Source of the DNA: Nocardia pseudovaccinii NBRC 100343
Lineage (GTDB): Bacteria > Actinomycetota > Actinomycetes > Mycobacteriales > Mycobacteriaceae
Direction of reading: 5' to 3'
NCBI RefSeq assembly: GCF_001613225.1
Contig: NZ_BDBY01000187.1
Coordinates: 1-64,000 of the forward strand
DNA: 64,000 nt
The notes below the pieces were generated by a model. It made no database searches, was not told where the DNA came from, and saw only the letters and a list, made by a program, of their open reading frames with translations. Of this stretch, positions 1 through 8,875 are shown piece after piece (the first letter of the stretch is position 1; each line of letters begins with the position of its first letter). The translations under genes and the position numbers were made by a program.

Positions 1-656
1 GGGTAATCGGACTGCGCGGCCAGCTGGCGGTAGGCCTCGACCATGACCACCGGATCGTTGTGCTTGACCGAGATCTTGATATCGCCGAAGCCGTGTTCCT
101 CGAACAGGCTCGCCTCCCATAGCGCCGATTCGACCAGCGCCTCCGGGGTGGCCTTGCCGTACTTCTCCAACATCCGCTTGTCCAGCGAACCGGCGTTCAC
201 GCCGATGCGAATCGGGATGCCCGCCGCGCCGGCGGCCTTGGCGACCTCGCCGACCCGGCCGTCGAATTCCTTGATATTGCCCGGGTTTACGCGCACCGCG
301 GCACAACCCGCATCGATGGCGGCGAAGATATAGCGCGGCTGGAAATGGATATCCGCGATGACGGGGATCTGGCTCTTGCGCGCGATGGTCGCCAGTGCGT
401 CGGCGTCCTCCTGACGCGGGCAGGCGACGCGCACGATATCGCAGCCCGAGGCCGTCAGTTCGGCGATCTGCTGCAGGGTGGCGTTGACGTCGTGGGTTTT
501 GGTGGTGGTCATGGATTGAACCGCCACTGGGAAGTCGCTGCCGACTCCGACAGTGCCGACCATCAATTGGCGGGTCTGGCGGCGAGAGGCGAGAACGGCC
601 GTTGAGGGTGACACACTACCCATCGTCGGTATGCCGAGCGCGGTGGCGTTATTCAT
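1..656 (-). CDS. ispG: 4-hydroxy-3-methylbut-2-enyl diphosphate synthase, 3' part outside the window
   Basis: IspG (GcpE) is the iron-sulfur enzyme that reductively opens MEcPP to HMBPP, the penultimate step of the MEP isoprenoid pathway. About 218 N-terminal codons are visible and read cleanly as IspG: a start region MNNATALGIPTMGSV, then VQSMTTTKTHDVNAT, a CDIVRVACP strand, ADIHFQPRY and VRVNPGNIK, the usual TIM-barrel landmarks. The C-terminal [4Fe-4S] cysteine region lies beyond the left edge, so the gene is partial here. The ATG at 656 lies inside the last codons of ispH (8-bp overlap), so translational coupling is likely. It is the last visible gene of a terpenoid operon also carrying dxs and ispH, which suggests a pathway-dedicated copy rather than the housekeeping one (inference). 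Confidence 0.93.
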   Translation of the reverse strand, partial: MNNATALGIPTMGSVSPSTAVLASRRQTRQLMVGTVGVGSDFPVAVQSMTTTKTHDVNATLQQIAELTASGCDIVRVACPRQEDADALATIARKSQIPVIADIHFQPRYIFAAIDAGCAAVRVNPGNIKEFDGRVGEVAKAAGAAGIPIRIGVNAGSLDKRMLEKYGKATPEALVESALWEASLFEEHGFGDIKISVKHNDPVVMVEAYRQLAAQSDY

Positions 657-1680
657 CGTGGGCCCTGCCGCTTTGAACATCCGGGCTTGATCGGCGGCCT
701 GCCCGTACACCTCGCGGAAGGGAGAAGACCACCGTTTCGGAAGCGGTCGTCACGGCCTGTACTTCACGGAAACCATTTTGCGCCAACAGCTCCAACACAC
801 CGCGAACCAATATCTCGGGCACCGAAGCGCCCGAGGTCACTCCGACAGTGCGAACGTTATCTAACCATCCGGGTTCCACCTGGCGGGCGTAGTCGACCCG
901 GTAGGCTGTTCGGGCTCCGGCGTCCAGGGCCACCTCGACCAGGCGCACGGAATTCGATGAGTTCCCGGAGCCGACGACGATCACCAGATCGCATTCCGGC
1001 GCCATCGCTTTCACCGCAACCTGACGGTTCTGGGTCGCGTAGCAGATGTCATCGCTCGGCGGATCGGTCAGTGCCGGGAAACGCTGGCGCAGCCGCTGCA
1101 CCGTGGCCATGGTCTCGTCGACGCTCAGCGTGGTTTGCGACAGCCAGACGACCTTTGATTCGTCGCGCACCGTGATGGCATCGACCGCGTCGGGACCGTC
1201 GACCAACTGCACTTGATCCGGTGCCTCACCGGCAGTGCCCTCGACCTCCTCGTGACCAGCGTGACCAATCAGCACGATGTCGAAATCGTCTGCGGCGAAA
1301 CGCCGCACCTCCCGGTGCACCTTGGTCACCAGCGGGCAGGTCGCATCGATCGTGCGCAGATTGCGTGCTGACGCCGACTCGTGCACCGCGGGTGAGACAC
1401 CGTGCGCGGAGAATACGACCAGAGCCCCCTCGGGCACCTCGTCGGTCTCGTCGACGAAGATCACACCCTGCTCACGCAGCGTCTGCACCACGTGGCGGTT
1501 GTGCACGATCTCCTTGCGCACGTAGATCGGGGCGCCGTGCTTCTCGAGCGCCTTCTCCACCGTCTCGACCGCACGGTCCACACCGGCGCAGTAGCCACGC
1601 GGTTCGGCTAGCAGCACCCGCTTGCCCGTGGGTGCGCTGTCGTGGGCCTGCGGCTGTGTGCTGATCAGGGTATGTGTCAC
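649..1680 (-). CDS. ispH: 4-hydroxy-3-methylbut-2-enyl diphosphate reductase
   Basis: IspH (LytB) converts HMBPP to IPP and DMAPP, the last step of the MEP pathway. The 343-aa product has the three cluster-binding cysteines in their usual settings (EPRGYCAGV near the start, IDATCPLV, and DDICYATQNRQ) plus the HGVSP motif and the SGNSSNS phosphate-binding region. An upstream ATG would give a 446-aa reading, but the extra 100 residues are arginine-rich shadow sequence over dxs. The GTG at 1680 is preceded by GGAAGGAAACGCC, a good ribosome-binding site, and gives a normal-length protein. It starts 20 bp downstream of dxs and overlaps ispG. Confidence 0.95.
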   Translation of the reverse strand: MTHTLISTQPQAHDSAPTGKRVLLAEPRGYCAGVDRAVETVEKALEKHGAPIYVRKEIVHNRHVVQTLREQGVIFVDETDEVPEGALVVFSAHGVSPAVHESASARNLRTIDATCPLVTKVHREVRRFAADDFDIVLIGHAGHEEVEGTAGEAPDQVQLVDGPDAVDAITVRDESKVVWLSQTTLSVDETMATVQRLRQRFPALTDPPSDDICYATQNRQVAVKAMAPECDLVIVVGSGNSSNSVRLVEVALDAGARTAYRVDYARQVEPGWLDNVRTVGVTSGASVPEILVRGVLELLAQNGFREVQAVTTASETVVFSLPRGVRAGRRSSPDVQSGRAHDE

Positions 1681-1700
1681 TGTGGCGTTTCCTTCCGCTT

Positions 1701-3629
1701 CTATGGTGTCGGCTCGGCGACATGCGGCCCGGTCAGCCAAGCAGCGATACGGTGCGCGATGCCGGTGGGGTCTAGCCCGAGACTGTGGAGGAGTTCGTCG
1801 CGCGATGCGTGCTCGAGGAATCGTGTGGGCACACCGATGCCACGCACCGGGGTGTCGATATTCGCCTCGGCGAGGTGGCGTGCAACCGAGGCGCTGATGC
1901 CGCCGTTGTCGATGCCGTCCTCGATGGTGACGACCACGCCGGCTTGATCGGCGAGTTTTGTCAGGGCGTCGGGAACGGGCAGGACCCACCTGGGGTCGAC
2001 GACCCTCACACGGATGCCTTGATGTGTCAGGATCGCTGCGGCTTCGACGGCGACGCCCGCCATGGCGCCCACGGCGACGACGAGAACGTCAGCGGCGCAA
2101 CCGGATTCGGGGACGACCAGCACATCGATTCCGTCGATCTGGTCGACCGCGGCGATCTCGGCGACAACACGGCCTTTCGGGAATCGCAGTGCGGTCGGTG
2201 CTGTAGTGGCCAGTGCTTCGGTCAACTCCTCCCGCAGTGTTGCGGCGTCCCGTGGCGCGGCCACTCGCATTCCGGGCACTATCGACAACAGCGCCAGGTC
2301 CCATACGCCGTGATGGCTCGGACCGTCGGGACCGGTGACCCCTGCGCGGTCCAGCACCAAGGTGACCGGCAGGCGCAACAAGGCCACATCCATGAGCACC
2401 TGGTCGAAGGCGCGGTTCAGGAATGTGGAGTAGATCGTGACCACCGGGTGCACACCGCCGAGTGCCAGTCCCGCGGCGGAGGTGACTGCGTGCTGCTCGG
2501 CGATGCCGACATCGAACATCCGATCCGGGAAGCGCTCTGCGAACGCGCTCAAACCGGTCGGCCCCGGCATGGCTGCGGTGATCGCGACAATATCGTCGCG
2601 TTGCTCACCGTGGCGAACCATCTCGGCGGCGAACAGCGACGTCCAACTCTGCCCAGCTGGGGCCATCACCGCTCGGCCGCTCAGGGGATCGAACGGTCCC
2701 GGAGCGTGCATCTGATCGTCCAACTGATTCTCAGCGGGGGCATAGCCCATCCCTTTACTGGTTACGATGTGGACGAGCACTGTTCCGCCGAAATCCTTGG
2801 CGCGCCAGAGTGCCAATTCGAGCGCCTGTAGATCATGACCGTCGACCGGACCCACATACTCGATATCGAGATCACTGAACAGCGCCTGCGGATTCATCGC
2901 ATCACGAACACCAGTTTTGATCGCGTGCAGCAGCGGATAGGCTGGTCCGCCGAGAACAGGGATCTGCTCGAGCTGTTTTATCGCATCGGCGAATCGCAGG
3001 TAGGCGGGCTGGGTGCGCAGCGCGGTCAACCGGTCGGCGAGGCCGCCGATGGTCGGCGCGTAGGAGCGGCCGTTGTCGTTGACCACCACGACGACGGGTC
3101 GGTCGGGTGCGGCGGCGATATTGTTCAGTGCCTCCCAGCACATGCCGCCGGTGAGCGCGCCGTCGCCGACGACGGCGACCACATGCCGGTCCTGCCCGGT
3201 CAGCGCGAAGGCCTTCGCCATGCCGTCGGCATAGGACAGCGAGGCCGAGGCGTGCGAGGACTCGACCCAGTCGTGCGCGCTCTCGGATCGGCTCGGGTAG
3301 CCGGACAACCCACCCTGCTTGCGCAGCGTGTCGAACTGATCCTTGCGACCGGTGAGGATCTTGTGCACGTAGGCCTGATGCCCGGTGTCGAAGATCAACG
3401 GATCGGCCGGCGAGTCGAAGATCCGGTGCAGTGCGATGGTCAACTCCACCACGCCGAGATTGGGTCCGAGGTGCCCGCCGGTAACGGCGACCTTCTGCAC
3501 CAGGAACTGGCGAATCTCCTCCGCCAGTTGTACGAGTTCGGCGCGGTGCAACCTCTTCAAGTCACGAGGTTCCCTGATCCGTGCCAGCAGCTGCTCCTTG
3601 CTCACGCCGGGTCTGTGCGAATCACTCAC
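1701..3629 (-). CDS. dxs: 1-deoxy-D-xylulose-5-phosphate synthase
   Basis: Dxs condenses pyruvate and glyceraldehyde-3-phosphate to DXP in a thiamine-diphosphate-dependent reaction, the entry step of the MEP pathway. The 642-aa protein shows FDTGHQAYVHKILTGR, the TPP-binding GDGALTGGMCWEALNN, a pyrimidine-binding region AGVTGPDGPSHHG and the C-terminal transketolase domain. The GTG at 3629 follows AAAGGGTTGAGGCA; a longer reading would only add P450-shadow sequence. The P450 stop codon is 4 bp upstream. Its place among terpene synthases suggests it raises precursor flux for this product, as dxs copies do in some actinomycete terpenoid clusters. Confidence 0.95.
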   Translation of the reverse strand: MSDSHRPGVSKEQLLARIREPRDLKRLHRAELVQLAEEIRQFLVQKVAVTGGHLGPNLGVVELTIALHRIFDSPADPLIFDTGHQAYVHKILTGRKDQFDTLRKQGGLSGYPSRSESAHDWVESSHASASLSYADGMAKAFALTGQDRHVVAVVGDGALTGGMCWEALNNIAAAPDRPVVVVVNDNGRSYAPTIGGLADRLTALRTQPAYLRFADAIKQLEQIPVLGGPAYPLLHAIKTGVRDAMNPQALFSDLDIEYVGPVDGHDLQALELALWRAKDFGGTVLVHIVTSKGMGYAPAENQLDDQMHAPGPFDPLSGRAVMAPAGQSWTSLFAAEMVRHGEQRDDIVAITAAMPGPTGLSAFAERFPDRMFDVGIAEQHAVTSAAGLALGGVHPVVTIYSTFLNRAFDQVLMDVALLRLPVTLVLDRAGVTGPDGPSHHGVWDLALLSIVPGMRVAAPRDAATLREELTEALATTAPTALRFPKGRVVAEIAAVDQIDGIDVLVVPESGCAADVLVVAVGAMAGVAVEAAAILTHQGIRVRVVDPRWVLPVPDALTKLADQAGVVVTIEDGIDNGGISASVARHLAEANIDTPVRGIGVPTRFLEHASRDELLHSLGLDPTGIAHRIAAWLTGPHVAEPTP

Positions 3630-3633
3630 TGCC

Positions 3634-5064
3634 TCAACCCTTTCGCTGGCTCTCGTCTCGTATCCCCGCGGTACTTGTGTTCGCCTGAGATACCTCCAGT
3701 GCCGGGCGATTTCGGGGCATGGGAGGCTGGCGGTGTCGGTGGCCGGGCGGGTGGCGGTGCAGCCGTAGCCGTAGCCGGTTCGGGGTGAGTGTGGCGCCGA
3801 TTCCCCGGTGTACCGGGCCGGGCAGGGATTCCAGGTGCCACGTGGCGGCGATCGTCGCAAGCGACAGCGTGGTCTGTGCGAGGGCGAAGTTGCTACCCAG
3901 GCATTTGCGAGCACCACCTGCGAATGGGACATAGGCGTCGGTGCGCGGGCGTCCCGGCTCGGCCCAGCGGTCGGGGTCGAATGTCTGCGGATCGGGCCAG
4001 AAGTCGGGGTTGTGATGCAGGATGTATGGGCTCACGGCGACTGTCGTGCCGCGCGGGATCGGCACCCCGCCGAGTTCGGCATCGGTGGTGGCGGTGCGGG
4101 TGAGGAGCCAGCCGGGCGGGCACAGCCGCAACGTCTCGTCGATGATCTGGCGGGTATAGACAAGCTGGCCGATGTCGTCCCAGGTGGCGGCTCGCCGACC
4201 CAGCACGGCGTCGGCCTCGTCGTGCAGTCGCCGCTGCACGTTGGGATGCTCGGCCACCAGGTGACAGGCCCACGACAACGTGCTGGCGTTGGTTTCGGTG
4301 CCGGCCAGATACAACGTCGTGATCTCGTCGATGATGGCGTTGTCGCTGAGCGGCTCGCCGATGTCGGTGCGGGCGGCGAGAAGCATCGACAGCACGTCGG
4401 GCTCGTCGATTCCGGTGGCCCGGTAGTGGGTGATGATCTGTGCGCTGATATGCCTCATGCGGATACGTGCCCGCTGGAACCGGTGGCGGCCCGGCAGCGG
4501 CAATCGGTCCCATGCTGGCGGGACCAGCATTCGGAGCGCCATGGATTGCAGCATGGTGCTCATCGCGGCCGCGAATTCATCAGTGTGCGCGGTGATTTCG
4601 TCGCTCGAGAACAACGTCTTGGCGATGATGCGGCTGGTAACGGAGGTGAGTGCTGGATACACCGCGAGGGTGCCGCCGTCGCGCCATCGACCGGATTCCA
4701 GGGCGAGCTGGCGCGTCATTTCGGCCGCATATCCGGCCATCCGGGACCGATGGAATGCGGGCTGCACCAGGCGGCGCTGCCCGCGATGCGCATCGCTGGG
4801 GCAGGAACCGACACCGGAGCCGATCACCTCGCGCAATCGCTCATACAGCATCCCGCCCTTGTCGTAGATCCGGTCATGGGTCAGCACGTCACGCGCAAGG
4901 TCCGGGTGGCACACGATCAGCAGGTGCGCCGGGCCGATCCACAGACTGACCAGATCGCCGTACTGGGGCAACGAGGTCAGCAACGACAGCGGGTCGCGCA
5001 GCCCGGCGGCGTGCCCGATCAGCGGCAGGCGCCTGGGTGCTGAGGCTCTGGTGTAGGTCGTCAT
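3634..5064 (-). CDS. cytochrome P450
   Basis: A 476-aa class I-type cytochrome P450, probably oxidising the terpene made by the two adjacent synthases. Visible landmarks are the I-helix AGTETNAS (about 254-261), ETLR of the ExxR motif (about 310-313) and the haem loop PFAGGARKCLG with the thiolate cysteine near 388. The substrate-entry half resembles bacterial terpene oxygenases of the pentalenene-oxidase type (family resemblance only). The last 45 or so residues are a histidine/proline/arginine-rich tail beyond the normal P450 end. The ATG overlaps the stop of the upstream synthase by 4 bp (ATGA), and GGAGGG precedes it. No ferredoxin or reductase gene is nearby, so electron partners must come from elsewhere. 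Confidence 0.93.
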   Translation of the reverse strand: MTTYTRASAPRRLPLIGHAAGLRDPLSLLTSLPQYGDLVSLWIGPAHLLIVCHPDLARDVLTHDRIYDKGGMLYERLREVIGSGVGSCPSDAHRGQRRLVQPAFHRSRMAGYAAEMTRQLALESGRWRDGGTLAVYPALTSVTSRIIAKTLFSSDEITAHTDEFAAAMSTMLQSMALRMLVPPAWDRLPLPGRHRFQRARIRMRHISAQIITHYRATGIDEPDVLSMLLAARTDIGEPLSDNAIIDEITTLYLAGTETNASTLSWACHLVAEHPNVQRRLHDEADAVLGRRAATWDDIGQLVYTRQIIDETLRLCPPGWLLTRTATTDAELGGVPIPRGTTVAVSPYILHHNPDFWPDPQTFDPDRWAEPGRPRTDAYVPFAGGARKCLGSNFALAQTTLSLATIAATWHLESLPGPVHRGIGATLTPNRLRLRLHRHPPGHRHRQPPMPRNRPALEVSQANTSTAGIRDESQRKG

Positions 5065-6161
5065 CGCGGGCCCTCCGAGATCTGTTCGGGGACAGGGCCG
5101 GTGAGCAGGTCTTCATACGCCCAGGGGCCGGGCGCCGGGCGTTGGGCCAACGCGTTGAGGTAGCGCGCGCTGCGACGGTGCCACGGCTCGTAGCCGCCCA
5201 ACCAATACTCCAGAGCGGCCCCGTACCGCAGCGTGCGCTCGCGGTCGGGGGCGCTCAGCTCCAATGCGGTACACACCTGCGGCAGTTCGCTGTGCAGCTG
5301 GCGGAAGCGTCGGACGCGGGCAGCGATGAGGTCGAGTACGTCGCGCCGGGCTACGGGCACCGACTGGCCTGTCTCGGCGCGCACGACCATCACCATGTTG
5401 CTGGTCTGGCCGCGGGCCAGCTCTTTCGGCAGCGAGTACACGTCGTTGACGAAGTTGCCGAGATCGACGACGAGATCGCGCATCAGACGAAGGTGTGGCG
5501 AATAGTAGGCCAGATCGATCAGCTCGAACTCAGGTCCTGCAGCAGGCTCGAGCACATCCAGGAACGGCACCATGAACCCGCTCGCATGACGGATGGTGAG
5601 GTGGATGTCGCGAGGCGCTGGACCCCCGCGCAGTTCGCGGTCGGTGATCTCATGCACGATCGCGAGAAGACTGGCCTGCCAGGCCTGCGCGGCGCGTTGC
5701 CACCATGCGACCGAAGCACGTGCGCGGCAGTCACGGATCATCTCGGCGAATGCCGTGTGCAGCGGCAGGGTCGCCGCTGCGGGGATCCGTTCCCCGCCGC
5801 CGTCGACGATGTCGAGGAACGGGCGCACCTGGCGCGCGCAGTCCGCCGGGGAACCCAGCTCGTCGAGCTGATCGTCCAGCAGGATCGCGACCGCCATGAA
5901 CCGTCCGACCAGATCCATCCCCTCACCCGGTGTGGCGTCGGGGTAGCTGCTCGCGACGAAATCATGTATCCCCCACGCCGCAAACCATGCGAATGCCTCT
6001 GGGCTCACGACCAGTCCTCGCTCGAGCACCCACTGCTGGACGCGGATGCGGCTGGCCGTGGCGTCGTCGTCGGTGTGCCGACGTGAACGCAGTCCCAACT
6101 CGATGGCGTCGGCAGCGTCCAGATGTGCTGGGTTCGGCAGCTGGTCGGTCGAGTCAGTCAT
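5061..6161 (-). CDS. class I terpene synthase (first of two)
   Basis: A 366-aa terpene cyclase of the bacterial class I family, which ionises a prenyl diphosphate with a Mg cluster. The aspartate-rich motif is DDQLDE (about 96-101) and the NSE triad is NDVYSLPKE (about 239-247), with all ligands present; the length is typical of a single alpha-domain enzyme. The substrate (FPP or GGPP) and product cannot be read from sequence, though the co-encoded chain-length enzyme hints at GGPP. An AAGGAAG ribosome-binding site lies before the ATG, the upstream synthase ends 19 bp away, and the gene overlaps the P450 start by 4 bp. Confidence 0.93.
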   Translation of the reverse strand: MTDSTDQLPNPAHLDAADAIELGLRSRRHTDDDATASRIRVQQWVLERGLVVSPEAFAWFAAWGIHDFVASSYPDATPGEGMDLVGRFMAVAILLDDQLDELGSPADCARQVRPFLDIVDGGGERIPAAATLPLHTAFAEMIRDCRARASVAWWQRAAQAWQASLLAIVHEITDRELRGGPAPRDIHLTIRHASGFMVPFLDVLEPAAGPEFELIDLAYYSPHLRLMRDLVVDLGNFVNDVYSLPKELARGQTSNMVMVVRAETGQSVPVARRDVLDLIAARVRRFRQLHSELPQVCTALELSAPDRERTLRYGAALEYWLGGYEPWHRRSARYLNALAQRPAPGPWAYEDLLTGPVPEQISEGPR

Positions 6162-6180
6162 CGGGAACTTCCTTCGCTGG

Positions 6181-7281
6181 TCAGGCGAGACACCGCCACC
6201 ACCGCGCGATTTCGGGGTATGGGGGCGGTGTGAGATCGGCGGGGTCCCACAGTGTCGGTGCGCTGGAAACGATCAGCGTGGGTGGAGTGGGATCGGCCTT
6301 GTCTTGGTCGTCCACTCGGTAACGTGCGGTGGTGCTGGCCCAGTGCAGTCCGGCCGGAATCCATTGGGGCAGCTCAGCGGCGAAGCGCGCGACGGCGGGA
6401 CGAGGATCGGCCAGCAGTCGTTGTTGCAGGACCACTACCGCGATGACGAGGCGCTCGTAGAGCTGCCAGGCCGCAGCGACGGCGGCGACGGGATCGAGGT
6501 GCTCGGCGTGGCCGAGGACGGTGACCAGATTCATTCCCCCCGTCCCGGCGACGAATTCTTTTGCGGCACTGAACAGGTCGTTGAGGATCGCGCACGCCAG
6601 CATCGTTGCCTGGCTGAACGCTCGAACCAAGGGTTCGTCGAATTGCCGGGCGGTCATCTGCAGCGATCCCATGGTCGCGCCGGTGAACGGAATCAAGGTG
6701 CCGACGCCGACTTTGGTCCACCTCATACGCAGCCACTCGCCGATCTCGGGTGGTGTGGCGCGCTGCCGGAGCTCGGTGTACCACAGTTGGCCGTTGAGCC
6801 AGAGGGCATGCTCGTAGCGGAAGACCGCGAACTCGGTATCGGTGAGCACGCTCTCAAGCTGTTCACGCAGATCCCGCAGGCTGGCTGTCCACTCGTCGTC
6901 TGGCGGGAGCGGAGCGTCGGGGGCCTCGGCCATCACCCGTTGCAACTCACCGGCATGCGCGGCCATTCCGGTGGGGTGGGTGTCCCAATGGTCATCGAGT
7001 AGCGAGCCCCACAGAAAATGCTTAGTCGCTGCCAGGACCGTGCTCTCGGCGGCGAACCGCAGGGCAGGCGCGATGCCGTGGGCCCAACCCATTCGCGTGG
7101 CGCGGCTGCCCGACTCGCATAGCCCGTTGGTTACAGCCCAGTTCACCGCCTGCTGGTCTATGCCCGCCACATCGAAGGGGGGATCTGGCAGCGGAAACGG
7201 ACAATACACAGTCAACGCAGCAGGTAGCGGCAGAAACACGGTCTCGGCCGGGTTCGCCCCAGCGAAATGTGCTGTGGTCAT
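6181..7281 (-). CDS. class I terpene synthase (second of two)
   Basis: A second 366-aa class I terpene cyclase. It has DDHWD (about 96-100) as the aspartate-rich motif and NDLFSAAKE (about 234-242) as the NSE triad. The N-terminus (LPAALTVYCPFPLP) resembles the FPP/GGPP cyclases of streptomycetes. It is clearly diverged from its neighbour, so the pair is not a recent tandem duplication; two different skeletons, or one product made with two enzymes, are both possible. The ATG is preceded by TTGGAGATCCC. It lies 26 bp downstream of the prenyl synthase gene. Confidence 0.92.
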   Translation of the reverse strand: MTTAHFAGANPAETVFLPLPAALTVYCPFPLPDPPFDVAGIDQQAVNWAVTNGLCESGSRATRMGWAHGIAPALRFAAESTVLAATKHFLWGSLLDDHWDTHPTGMAAHAGELQRVMAEAPDAPLPPDDEWTASLRDLREQLESVLTDTEFAVFRYEHALWLNGQLWYTELRQRATPPEIGEWLRMRWTKVGVGTLIPFTGATMGSLQMTARQFDEPLVRAFSQATMLACAILNDLFSAAKEFVAGTGGMNLVTVLGHAEHLDPVAAVAAAWQLYERLVIAVVVLQQRLLADPRPAVARFAAELPQWIPAGLHWASTTARYRVDDQDKADPTPPTLIVSSAPTLWDPADLTPPPYPEIARWWRCLA

Positions 7282-7307
7282 GGGATCTCCAAGGCGACAG
7301 GGTTGAT

Positions 7308-8465
7308 TCAGATGTTGCGGTCGACGACGAGGGCGGCCAGTGCGGTGAGCAGCTCGGCGCCGTGCGTGGTGGGCTGGGCTCGGGTCAGCTGCTCAAGCGC
7401 AGCGTCGATCTGCTGGCGGGCGTAGTCGCGTACCCATTGCCGGGCACCTGTCGCGTCGATCAATTCAGCGGCCTCGTGGACCTCAGTGTCGGTGAGCGGT
7501 CCCTCGCCGTCGTAGATAGCGGCCAGCGCGGCGGCCGCTGGAGTTTGGGTGTGTAGTGCCCTCACCACCAGCAGTGTGCGTTTGCGGCGGCGCAGGTCTT
7601 CGCCTGCGGGCTTGCCTGTGACTTGCGGGTCGCCAAAGATGCCGAGGTCGTCGTCGATTGCTTGGAATCCCATGCCGAGGTGGTGCCCGAAGCGTCCGAG
7701 CGCGTTGATGCGCTCGGAGGTCGCCGAGCCGTAGCGGGCACCCAGCACACATGCGCATTCGATTAGGGCGGCGGTTTTGTCCGCCATCATGTCCAGGCAC
7801 TCCGTCACAGTCACGTCCCGACGCGTCTCGAACGAAATGTCTGCTCGCTCGCCCTCGTTGAGGCGCTGACCGGCTGCGGTCAGCGCGGCTATCGCGTCCA
7901 CGGTGTGCCGCGGCGCCCCGCGCAGTAGTGCCTGGATGGACGCGAAGAACAGTGCGTTACCCGCGAGGACTGCGGTGGGGGTGGAGTAGGCGGCACAGAC
8001 TGTTTCCCGGTGCCGCCGCAGGCGATCTTCATCGAATACGTCGTCGTGGAGTAGTGATGCCTCGTGCATCACCTGGAGCGCGACCGCTGCGGGCAGCGCT
8101 GCGGATGCGTGGCCGCCGACAGCTTCCGCGCAGGCCAACGCCAGTGCCGACCGCAGTCCCTTGCCCCACGAACCGTCGCCGTCAAGGGACCGGCCGTCTT
8201 GATCCATCCACCCGAAGTGGTACTTCACGACCTGCCCGATGCCCTGCGGCAGGGCGTCGACGGCGGCGCGCAACTCGGGCGTGACCACGGCCCGTGACTG
8301 GTCCAGGAGGTCGTCGACCTCCGATTCCGTCCGCGCTGTGGACGGTGCAACCGCATTCGCCATGCGGGCCTTCGGATTTCGGCCCGCTTGGGCGCGGTGT
8401 TGCCTGGTCGCGGTGCGGGGCTGAGCTGCGGGTGTGGCGATGCTCTGGTCGTCGGCAATGGTCAT
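7308..8465 (-). CDS. polyprenyl diphosphate synthase, probably GGPP synthase
   Basis: A 385-aa trans-prenyltransferase that would extend DMAPP with IPP to supply the two terpene synthases. The first aspartate-rich motif is DDVFDED (about 141-147) and the second is IDDDLGIFGD (about 270-279). The sequence LRAAVDALPQGIGQVVKYHF followed by GW resembles the actinobacterial prenyltransferases annotated as cargo of family 2 encapsulins. The roughly 55-residue N-terminal extension, rich in Ala, Thr, Arg and Gln, also fits that group. No encapsulin shell gene is visible in the window. Start ATG at 8465 with GGGAGGTACACATC upstream. It is the first large gene of the operon. Confidence 0.9.
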   Translation of the reverse strand: MTIADDQSIATPAAQPRTATRQHRAQAGRNPKARMANAVAPSTARTESEVDDLLDQSRAVVTPELRAAVDALPQGIGQVVKYHFGWMDQDGRSLDGDGSWGKGLRSALALACAEAVGGHASAALPAAVALQVMHEASLLHDDVFDEDRLRRHRETVCAAYSTPTAVLAGNALFFASIQALLRGAPRHTVDAIAALTAAGQRLNEGERADISFETRRDVTVTECLDMMADKTAALIECACVLGARYGSATSERINALGRFGHHLGMGFQAIDDDLGIFGDPQVTGKPAGEDLRRRKRTLLVVRALHTQTPAAAALAAIYDGEGPLTDTEVHEAAELIDATGARQWVRDYARQQIDAALEQLTRAQPTTHGAELLTALAALVVDRNI

Positions 8466-8668
8466 GATGTGTACCTCCCTGCGGATTACGAAAGTGGTTG
8501 CACGGCAGGAAGGTTCCCGTTGCGCAAGGCGTGCCGGGCCATCGGCGGATGGGGCTGGGACAAGGTGGTCGCGCGGCGATTCGTGGTAGTGGTGTCGGGC
8601 GGTGCCGAACAGATTCTCAGCAATAGCCGGCCGGTACTCGTCCCCCGACCAGTGAGCCCGCCGGACTG

Positions 8669-8696
8669 CCCCTGCTGCGGGTTCGTAGAGCAGGGG
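8669..8696. terminator. hairpin between the small peptide gene and the prenyl synthase gene
   Basis: CCCCTGCT (8669-8676) and AGCAGGGG (8689-8696) form an 8-bp GC-rich stem with a 12-nt loop. It lies in the 278-bp gap between the short peptide ORF and the prenyl synthase, both on the minus strand. There is no U-tract, so it could be a weak terminator, an attenuator or an RNA-processing site. I see no other gene in 8466-8743. Confidence 0.4.
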
Positions 8697-8743
8697 TAGC
8701 CCGTTTCAGCTGGTGCGCTGGCCGCCCAGCCTGGATTCTCTCG

Positions 8744-8830
8744 TCAGTGTGGAATGAAGGGCCACACGATGTTGATCAGGTTCGACACGATCGAGAGGCC
8801 GAGGTTGACGATGTAGAGGATTTCGCCCAT
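8744..8830 (-). CDS. 28-residue hydrophobic peptide
   Basis: A very short ORF that starts at the ATG at 8830 after AAAAGGAACACCAGCA, a good ribosome-binding site, and encodes 28 residues beginning MGEILYIVNLGLS and ending WPFIPH. It is almost entirely Ile/Leu/Val with small polar Asn and Ser spaced through it and a Trp-Pro-Phe end, so it should insert in or lie on a membrane. There is one acidic residue and no lysine or arginine. I do not recognise the family. It could be a small membrane protein linked to the terpenoid operon, a leaderless peptide or a leader peptide controlling the operon. Coding status rests on the ribosome-binding site and composition only. Confidence 0.5.
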   Translation of the reverse strand: MGEILYIVNLGLSIVSNLINIVWPFIPH

Positions 8831-8854
8831 TGCTGGTGTTCCTTTTCTATTTTG

Positions 8855-8875
8855 GGTGCGTCTTTGCGGCGCACC
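8855..8875. promoter_or_regulatory. inverted repeat just upstream of the small peptide start
   Basis: GGTGCG (8855-8860) and CGCACC (8870-8875) flank nine bases, some 25 bp before the peptide ATG on the minus strand. It may be a 5'-UTR hairpin or an operator. The rest of 8876-9499 shows no gene I can support; the open frames there read as low-complexity shadow translations. Confidence 0.3.
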
